Of a stretch of DNA of 31,728 nt, positions 1 through 8,000 are shown in pieces. Origin of the DNA: a virus. The notes beneath the pieces were generated by a model that had not been told where the DNA came from, made no database searches, and was given only the letters and a program-made list of their open reading frames with translations. Location of the stretch: positions 1-31,728 of the IMG/VR virus record IMGVR_UViG_3300028843_000322; one strand, written 5' to 3'. The position numbers were made by a program, and so were the translations under genes. Position 1 is the stretch's first letter. Every line of letters begins with the position of its first letter.

Positions 1-2
1 GA

Positions 3-890
3 ACAAAATACTTTATCAAAGAAATTACTAGTATTTGGAATACAAGAGATGAAGCTGAGATTGAAGAGACTACAATCCAAAGAAACTTAGACATTGTTAA
101 AAATCCAAAATATTATAATCTTGCTATTGGTAATGCTTTTGATGGCTCTTGTAACATTGGTATGGTAACTTGCAGGGATATTTCAACTAACAAATTAATA
201 ACTATTGAGTCTAAAATATACCAGAGTAATAAAGACAAATATCTTTATCATCAAACCAATTTCTTTAATGCCTTTAATACAAAAACTAAAAAATACCAAA
301 AAGTTTCAACATTAGATTTTTATTCATCTCCAGAACTAGTTTCAGACCATAAAAATATGGTGGTAGCAAAATCTTTAAAAACAGGAAAGAAAGAATTAGT
401 TAATAAAACCACTTTCGAGAATAATAGTGATTTAGTGGGAGTTGCGAATAATAAGGTTTCAGTTCAACTAGCTGATGGAACTACAAAGTCAGTATCACTC
501 AATGAGTTTAAAAATAATACAGAGTTAAATGGTGTAACCAAAAATACAATAGCAGTTGAGAATATTCATACCAAAGAAGTGAAAAGGTTTAAGAAAGGAA
601 CATTTGATAAAAATATATGGACTACATTATTATCTAGTAGAGTAAGAGGTTCAAAAGTCAATACTGCAATAAAAGTTCAAATCTTTGATATGAATGATAA
701 TTTGCAGTTTGAAACTCATGGAAATTTTATACAAATTTGTAATAAAAATAATTTACCAACGACAGCGTTACAAACATCATATCTTGCTGGTGGAACTCCT
801 CTTTATGAAAGTGCAGCTAAAGGTACTATTACTAAATTAATCAATAACAATAAAATTCAATTTAAAGGTTGGTATGCTATTAAAGTATGA
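3..890 (+). CDS. GIY-YIG homing endonuclease, 3' part (cut by window edge)
   Basis: The frame is open from base 3, so the gene begins left of the window and the ATG at 162 is probably internal. The first residues (KYFIKEITSIWNTRDEAEIEE) match the segment after the GIY-YIG core in the two complete homologues in this window, at 26359-27405 and 28865-29974. That segment has the conserved W-x-TR-x-x-A-x-x-E pattern. The GIY and YIG motifs themselves lie outside the window. After it come about five units of 31-35 residues, each ending in a pattern such as TTFENNSDLVGV or NEFKNNTELNGV. A C-terminal domain with NKNNLPTTALQTSY and FKGWYAIKV is shared with the other two. The family makes double-strand breaks that copy the gene into endonuclease-free relatives. 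The homology call is strong; the target is unknown. Confidence 0.8.
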   Translation, partial: TKYFIKEITSIWNTRDEAEIEETTIQRNLDIVKNPKYYNLAIGNAFDGSCNIGMVTCRDISTNKLITIESKIYQSNKDKYLYHQTNFFNAFNTKTKKYQKVSTLDFYSSPELVSDHKNMVVAKSLKTGKKELVNKTTFENNSDLVGVANNKVSVQLADGTTKSVSLNEFKNNTELNGVTKNTIAVENIHTKEVKRFKKGTFDKNIWTTLLSSRVRGSKVNTAIKVQIFDMNDNLQFETHGNFIQICNKNNLPTTALQTSYLAGGTPLYESAAKGTITKLINNNKIQFKGWYAIKV

Positions 891-904
891 CTTTTTTTTC
901 TTCC

Positions 905-918
905 AAGGGTGTATCCTT
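905..918 (+). terminator. weak hairpin after the endonuclease gene
   Basis: AAGG and CCTT flank a six-base loop 15 bases after the stop codon of the endonuclease gene, with scattered T runs around it. The stem is only four to five pairs and no T tract follows directly, so termination here is possible but poorly supported. The rest of 891-1010 holds T and A runs and a promoter-like element. Confidence 0.25.
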
Positions 919-977
919 TATAGTTTTAATTTATCTATTATTATACATTTTTTTACTGTGAAAAAACTTAATTTGTG

Positions 978-985
978 AATAAATA
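978..985 (+). promoter_or_regulatory. late-promoter-like element AATAAATA
   Basis: AATAAATA matches seven of eight bases of the T4-type late element TATAAATA. It lies 26 bases ahead of the ATG at 1011, and the AGGAGG ribosome binding site at 1001-1006 falls inside the predicted transcript. It would start the long fibre-like operon that runs to the terminator at 17820. Confidence 0.5.
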
Positions 986-1010
986 ATACAAAAGGAAATA
1001 AGGAGGATGT

Positions 1011-1235
1011 ATGTCGACATACCTACAAACTGATTTATTAAATGAACCATTTAAAATTGAACTTACTAAAAAAGTGTCTCTTAGTAAGGTTTTATCCGGT
1101 GTAGATAAATCAAGAATAAAAATACAGATTAAAAACTCAAATTTTATCAATAAACTTAAGGCCAATTTCAATAAAGGTGTTTTTACATCTAATGACATTA
1201 ATGCAGTGATAGATTTTTTAAAAGGAGCTAATTAA
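1011..1235 (+). CDS. small hypothetical protein, 74 aa
   Basis: I do not recognise this 74-residue, lysine-rich protein. It has no signal peptide, membrane segment or cysteine. The C-terminal half (FTSNDINAVIDFLKGAN) looks helical. An AGGAGG site at 1001-1006 precedes the ATG by four bases; the ATG at 1007 sits directly on that site and opens only a very short frame, so 1011 is preferred. The stop TAA shares one base with the ATG of the next gene (TAATG at 1233-1237), which implies translational coupling. As the first gene of the operon of giant fibre-like proteins it may be an accessory, for example an assembly or attachment factor, but that rests on position only. Confidence 0.7.
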   Translation: MSTYLQTDLLNEPFKIELTKKVSLSKVLSGVDKSRIKIQIKNSNFINKLKANFNKGVFTSNDINAVIDFLKGAN

Positions 1236-4200
1236 TGAGAGCATATGTCATTGATAGTAAAGAACAAGATATTTCATATATTCCAGTAAATAGTTTTGTT
1301 TATCACGATGGTTGTGGTTTTATAAAGAGGAAACATACGACTAATATATGGAATGATACTGATTTTGAAAGAATTTATTGTACAACTAATGAAGAGTTAA
1401 ATCCCGTAATACAATCACCAGATGATGGTGTTTTGATGAAGGATGCTTGTTGCTTGAGATTTGTAGTAAGTGGTGCATTTGATTTTGAAAAAGGGGCAAC
1501 GATTACCGAAATTAGTTTTAAAGACATTCTTGGTAATCCAATTCTTTATGATGAAACTAATTTTTCGGATATAACACTTTCAAATGGTAGTTCTTGGGAA
1601 AATGAAACTGAATGGGGCTTTAGAAATTTATTTAATGGTGATTTTGCATATACAGATGTGGAGAGTGGTCCAAATAGTTCAACAATCTTTAATCTTGGTA
1701 TGGAAAATTATATGGATGAAAGCGAATTTCATATTAGTTTAACTCCTCAACAAATGGAAGTTTTAGATTATATTGAATTGACTGCAGGTTCTCCAGAAGG
1801 TAGAGTACCACAATCAATTGCGGTGTATGCAGTATTTGATAAAGATATTCCCGAAACTAAAAGAGAAACTTTAATCTTTTTAAGAACATTTACATCTGAA
1901 GTAGATGGTATGAGACCGGCTAAATCAACAAAAATAACTCAGGCTGTTAATCCATCCGACCCATGTCAAGATTTATTTCTAAATGGTATGAATGAAAATG
2001 GAAACTATTTAGTAATGAATGGTAATACTGGATTACTTAAATCAATTTATTGTGAATTTCCAGAAGTTTTTAAAGCAAATGGAACAGATGAACAAAACAA
2101 TCTACTGTGTGAGAAAGCTCCAAACTCTTTGATAGTTTTAGACGATGGCAATGGACATATCACACAATTATCAATTTCCGATTATTTCAAAAGTATTGGG
2201 TGGATATGCGAATTCAAAGGTTGTGAAGGTTTAACTAATACAAATTATGCCTCATGTATTAAAAAGGCATGTGAAGCTAAAAAGAGAAATGAAGCAACAG
2301 TAGTCAAATATATAGACAATAACTTTAATTTTATTGAAATGAATATCGTGGATTATCTAGCATCTAAAAATGCAGTTTGTGAAAATCTTTTACCTATTAT
2401 TGCTGTTGATACAACACCAACCAATATCATTATTGTTGATATAACATATGGTGCATACTTACTAGCAGTAGAAAATGGTTCTGTTGGGTCATACGAAGAT
2501 TGGTTAGCTGGGTTGTTTGAAGCTGGAAATTATGATTTACTTACATTCAATGAATGGAAATCTTTACAAGTTGCTGCTCAAGAAGCATACGAAGCAACAT
2601 TAGAAGATTTAGATAAATTGATTGAAAATACTGGGCATGGTACGGATGGATTGATTACTACTATAAATCCTGCTACTGGTGATACAGTTACCATGACTGC
2701 TGCCGAATACAAACAAATAATTGGTGCTCCTATACCAACACCAGTTTTAGCTGCATTATCAATAGATACAATTTATGGTGCTGAAGGCGACGATACTAAT
2801 ATTACACCTGAAACAGCTCCGGTAATTGAAATTGATAATGTTACTAATATGGATATTAATAATTTAGTTATTATGGATGATTTGAATGCTATTAGTTATC
2901 ATTTTGAAGAAGAAGTAATTATGATTCCTATGTTTGATGCTTTTGGTGAACCAATTGTTGATGAAAATGGATTTATTGTTGAAGAACCAAAAAATGTTAT
3001 CAAAGTCATTATTGATGAAATAAACTTACCTGAAGGTATGGACTTTGGTATGGACTTTGTAGATATTAAGATTACTATTTCCGATGGAACTACTAGCCAG
3101 ACAATAAACTTGTCAGTTAGAGATGACGGTCTATCAATTACAGAGTTCAAGAATATAAATGGTACATACACAAAACCATTAAAACATATTAAAGATAGAA
3201 ATTATCAGAAAAAATTTGAGTGGGATGAAGCTGGGTTAGCAATACAATATTATGGAGCAAAAGGACCAATGACGGTTAGTAATATTTCTGATAAATTTGA
3301 GGTTACTATTAACCCGTCAGGAAGAAGTGGTGTTATTATCATTAAATCATTATTCAATAGTGAAGATATTCAACATATAGAAAAAGAAAATATTATTATT
3401 AGTGATGGTTACAGAGAGTTTAATGTAGAGTTATATGTTACTTCACATATAAGATTGGTAAATAGAGAGTCTATTGTTGGTAATGTATATAACTTAGGTT
3501 TACACGAATTAAGTGATGGTAGTTTTACAATTCCAGTATTCAATGCGGATGCAAACCCATTAGTATTCACATATTGTCAATTTAAGAGTTATAAAAGACC
3601 ATCGGAAAAATGTATGTCTACTTGCAATGAATACTTTGGAACATCTGCCAAATTAATACCAAACCCAAATAACATTGATGATTTTGACAAATATCTAATA
3701 CAATTTAATCCTCATACCCAAAACTTAAATGGTATGACATTCAATATTATTGACCCATATTTTAATTTTGTTAATGAAGCTGAAAATATTATTGACTTAG
3801 AAGATATTGTGGATACAAAGGTTAAATTAACCATTAATAAATTAATGACAATTACAAGAAATGAAATAACTATAAACAAATATAGATTTCATCATTCTAA
3901 GAATAACTTTACTCACGAGTATAAATGTTGGGATAATGATTTTAAATTATACAATCAAGCTAATGGATTAAATCTGATTATAGACAACCCAAATATTGCG
4001 GGTGTTGATTATGTTGATGATTGCAATGGTGAAGACCCATATTGGAAGTGTAACCATGGTGGAGTTAAACCTAAGAAATTTAGAATTCTAACAGGCGAAG
4101 CATATAATGATTTGGGAACAACCAATTTTAAATTTTATGATATAGATAGTGAAGTTAATATTAGTGTTACAACTATCCAAAATTTAGATATAGTGTTAGA

Positions 4201-5026
4201 ATGGAATAAGAGTGATAAAGTATATAATCTTGAGAATGCTATGGTTGGTGGCCAAATGACGGTTCAATTATTACATCCGTGGGATAATGATTGGAGTAAA
4301 GTTAGAGCTTGGTCAACAGATGATTCAAAATGCACAACAAGTATTAATACCGACACACATGAACTTGTTATAGAATATCATACAATTGGTGAAGCATTTG
4401 TATATGTTACTGATGGTGTGGCAACTCATAAAATATTTGCTACAAGCACATACGGAACACAATTTACAGCTGCTTTTACAAGTATTTCTATAATAGACAC
4501 AGATGACCAATGGTATTATATGGACTTGGTCAATGTTCAGGGAACTGTATCGATGGGCGAATTCAATACAAATATCATAGAAGCAGAAGTAATTGATAAT
4601 TCGAGTGTTAGATTAAGAAATATTGCTGGTGAGGGTGTGTTTGATGTTAATACTACCATACCATTAACCGATGCACAGGGCAATGTAACATCGGGTATTA
4701 AAGTAAATATTTTAGACCATAACAAATGGTTTACTACAAATTATCTTTATCCTATTGGTGAAAATGGAGAGCTTGGAGAATTGTCTTTTGATATTCCGGA
4801 TGCAGGAAGTTGGACAGTAACCGATTCACCAGAAGGTGTTGAAGATTGGATAAGTTCGAATGGAAAACTAAATATTTCAACAATACTATCAGGAACACAC
4901 CTTATTGAATTAACGCATACAGATGGAACAATTAAACATGTCAATGTGTATGTTAGACCAGTATGGGTAATGGATGAGTCACCTATTATCTTTGATAATA
5001 ATGAATATACAACTAATGGAGATTAA
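1235..5026 (+). CDS. giant fibre/adhesin-like structural protein 1, 1263 aa
   Basis: A 1263-residue protein without signal peptide or membrane segment, rich in beta-strand-like sequence. Residues about 105-225 resemble a discoidin-like ligand-binding module (LFNG, then LDYIELTAGSPEG, then QSIAVYAVFD). Residues about 238-385 contain cysteine-bearing repeats of about 50 residues (for example NLLCEKAPNSLIVLDDGNG and the later DYLASKNAVCENL). Near residues 406-427, NGSVGSYEDWLAGL matches the short motif (NG-x-x-G-S/T-x-x-x-W-L-x-x-L) that I know from many phage tail-fibre proteins. The remainder is a chain of Ig-like beta modules, with further cysteines in the middle. It overlaps the upstream stop by one base and is followed after three bases by the next giant gene. 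A virion fibre or surface adhesin is inferred from domains and context; it could also be a baseplate-associated protein. Confidence 0.75.
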   Translation: MRAYVIDSKEQDISYIPVNSFVYHDGCGFIKRKHTTNIWNDTDFERIYCTTNEELNPVIQSPDDGVLMKDACCLRFVVSGAFDFEKGATITEISFKDILGNPILYDETNFSDITLSNGSSWENETEWGFRNLFNGDFAYTDVESGPNSSTIFNLGMENYMDESEFHISLTPQQMEVLDYIELTAGSPEGRVPQSIAVYAVFDKDIPETKRETLIFLRTFTSEVDGMRPAKSTKITQAVNPSDPCQDLFLNGMNENGNYLVMNGNTGLLKSIYCEFPEVFKANGTDEQNNLLCEKAPNSLIVLDDGNGHITQLSISDYFKSIGWICEFKGCEGLTNTNYASCIKKACEAKKRNEATVVKYIDNNFNFIEMNIVDYLASKNAVCENLLPIIAVDTTPTNIIIVDITYGAYLLAVENGSVGSYEDWLAGLFEAGNYDLLTFNEWKSLQVAAQEAYEATLEDLDKLIENTGHGTDGLITTINPATGDTVTMTAAEYKQIIGAPIPTPVLAALSIDTIYGAEGDDTNITPETAPVIEIDNVTNMDINNLVIMDDLNAISYHFEEEVIMIPMFDAFGEPIVDENGFIVEEPKNVIKVIIDEINLPEGMDFGMDFVDIKITISDGTTSQTINLSVRDDGLSITEFKNINGTYTKPLKHIKDRNYQKKFEWDEAGLAIQYYGAKGPMTVSNISDKFEVTINPSGRSGVIIIKSLFNSEDIQHIEKENIIISDGYREFNVELYVTSHIRLVNRESIVGNVYNLGLHELSDGSFTIPVFNADANPLVFTYCQFKSYKRPSEKCMSTCNEYFGTSAKLIPNPNNIDDFDKYLIQFNPHTQNLNGMTFNIIDPYFNFVNEAENIIDLEDIVDTKVKLTINKLMTITRNEITINKYRFHHSKNNFTHEYKCWDNDFKLYNQANGLNLIIDNPNIAGVDYVDDCNGEDPYWKCNHGGVKPKKFRILTGEAYNDLGTTNFKFYDIDSEVNISVTTIQNLDIVLEWNKSDKVYNLENAMVGGQMTVQLLHPWDNDWSKVRAWSTDDSKCTTSINTDTHELVIEYHTIGEAFVYVTDGVATHKIFATSTYGTQFTAAFTSISIIDTDDQWYYMDLVNVQGTVSMGEFNTNIIEAEVIDNSSVRLRNIAGEGVFDVNTTIPLTDAQGNVTSGIKVNILDHNKWFTTNYLYPIGENGELGELSFDIPDAGSWTVTDSPEGVEDWISSNGKLNISTILSGTHLIELTHTDGTIKHVNVYVRPVWVMDESPIIFDNNEYTTNGD

Positions 5027-5029
5027 CAG

Positions 5030-8000
5030 ATGATAATTAATGGAACATATACAATTAGGGTTATATCAACAGACAACCCTTCAAATTTTATTACAAAAGT
5101 AGAAGTATTAGATGATGCTTTATGCGATGTATCACACAATGGGGCAGAGATTATTATTACAACAAAGGATGTATTAGGCGAGTCATCATTAATAGTAGAA
5201 GACTTTGATGGCAGAGGTTATAATATGCCCATAATAGTTGATAGTATTAATTACACATATGATATTAAGTATAAAAATCAGATAGTAAATAATGATAATC
5301 CTGCAATTATATATTACAGCGAAAATAATACAGTAGAGCAGTTTGAAATTGTTGAAAATAGATATAGTGAATTGTTTAACAGATTTTTGACTGAAGATGA
5401 TAGTTCTTCTGGGGATTTTAATACTAACTACCATTATGAACATGCATCCAATGGCATTACAGTAAATAACAATGGTAAGGTTATCAACATTAATATGTTA
5501 TCTGCATTTTCTGATACAGATGTATTGTTTTCATTTATTTCTGCCGATAATACTGATTACTCTGTAAATGTACCAATTTATGTAATAGATGGTGATGTGC
5601 TGGGTATATTTCCTACCGGAACAATTTATTTAGATGAAAAAAATACAACTACAAGAAGATTGATAGTTACAGGCACAGACCAACCACTTACGATTACAGG
5701 GAGTGTATCTGGATTTTCATATACAAATGATGGTAATTTTATTGACCTATTGCCGATAAGTGGTAATACTAGTGGTTCAACATTAAATATTGAATCTTTT
5801 TATAATGGAAACACCAAAACAACATATGCACATGTCGCAGTAAGACCTTTCCCTTTAAGTGTAAATTCAAAATTAAAAATAATTGAAGTTGGAAAGTCTC
5901 ATACATTTTTGGTACAACAAATAATAGGTAAGCTGACATTAGAAGCTGAAGGTAATACTATTGATACATTTTCGCACAACATAGTATATAATAGAGATAC
6001 ATATTCTGCATTAGTAACTATTACGCCATTCAACCAAATGTCCAATATCGGAACAATAAAAATTATCGATACTGTTACAGATAGAGCACCAAGAGTTGTA
6101 AGAACAAAAGTTAAATTTGTTGTTGACTTGGATTTAACAGTCATTACAAACAATGTAGTTGCACTTGATATACCATTTAAAATTAGATTTGAAAATGCTG
6201 AAGGTGCTCTAAAGTTTATGGCTGTTTCAAAACTAACAGGCTATAGTATTAGAACAGAGATTGAATACGATATTAACAACTACAACGGTAAAGTAGACAA
6301 AACTGCAGGTTATCTATTTGTGTATCCAATTGCAAAAGATAATATTATTTTAAGAGTTGCTGATTCAAGAAGGTTTGAAGATGTTGATTTGACTTCGCTA
6401 CACAATGATAATGATTTTTCTAAATGGGTTGCTGTAATTCCTACTTCAATTGAACAACAAGATTTAACTAATAATTTAAATTCACCAGCTGATTATTCCG
6501 ATACAAATATAAAAGCAGGTGACTTTGTAGGTAATACATGGATATATGGATACAAGTATGGTATCCACCAGATTAACAAAATTACTTATAAAGTTTCTCC
6601 TCCTGAATCTATAAGAGATAATTCAGAAGAAAGTTTAAATTGGATGAGAAACCTTACTGGTGCCACTCATACATTGAATATATCAATAAGAGATGGATTT
6701 GTATTAGATGATATCAACAAGAATTTTACAGTCGAAAGTAATTGGATTGCTGACAATATATTTGAAACGGATGATTTAACAAGTCTTGGTATTATTACCA
6801 CAGATGCTCAAACAGTTTTAATAGCGGATGAAACAGATAGAATTTCTGTTACAATTGGTGCTGAAAATACTGGTGTAATTATTTATAATATTGATGGTGA
6901 TGAAAATGTTTCATCAAGAATAGATTATGAACCAATTTCATATATCGAAATTACACCTATCTCTCCTGCTAAGAAAATTCCGATGAATAAACCGTCTAAC
7001 TGTTATGACATTAAAAGAATGGATTCATCAGCGGTAGATGGGGAGTTTAAAATTTTTCCATCTACAAAATCTGATGATAGTATTGATGTTCTTTGTGAGT
7101 TTAGTAAGAATGAAGATGGTTCAGACGAAGTTTGGACAGTTATACCAGAGAAGAGTATTAGAAACTTTGCAGAGATAGTTGGTAAAGTTGTTGGTGCAGG
7201 AAATATTGAATTAGATATTATATCTAATGGTGGTATTCACCCTGAATTTTATCCATCTGCATACGACTCTAATGATTCACTATCATACCTATTCTTAGAG
7301 TTGCCTTACAAAGTAAAGGCGTTCAGTTATACATTGGATACAAGAGAAGTTGATGAAGACTCAGCGGGTACATTTAAGATATTAACAGATACATCAGATA
7401 TTTTTCACATCAATGGTGCTGCATTTGCTAACTCAATGCTTACTAGACAAGGTTCTACTTTAGAATACAATCCACTTTTATCAGCATCAAACTTAGGACA
7501 AGTTGTTTCTTTACCTGAAGGTATGGAAGATTATGAATATATTGAAAATGCCAATGGTGGAACGATTACTCCGACTGAGCCTTCTGATAGATTGATTTTA
7601 ATGAATTCAGGTACTACAAATCCTTATACACTTTCTGAAACATTTTTAAAGGAATTAAGATTTAATTCAATTTATAATGCTGAGAATATTTCTACTAATT
7701 ATTGGGTTGATGGTTCTAGTTCTGGTATTGATTTTGTTAATATTGTTACTTTATATACTGACCCTTCTGGAAGATGGATTATATCTGATAAAGAAGTTGT
7801 AACTTTTAATATCCCACAAAAAGCTACATTACTTGCAGATACAACATGGTTAATTTCTAATACTTCATCTGAAGTTATTGAAATGGCTGAATTTGTTAAG
7901 GTTCTACCAGTAGAAACAGTTTATAATATTTCTGATTCTCAAACAACTTTAACTGATTTAAGTGAATTTGTGAAAGTTAATCCTGATGAAGTTACATACA

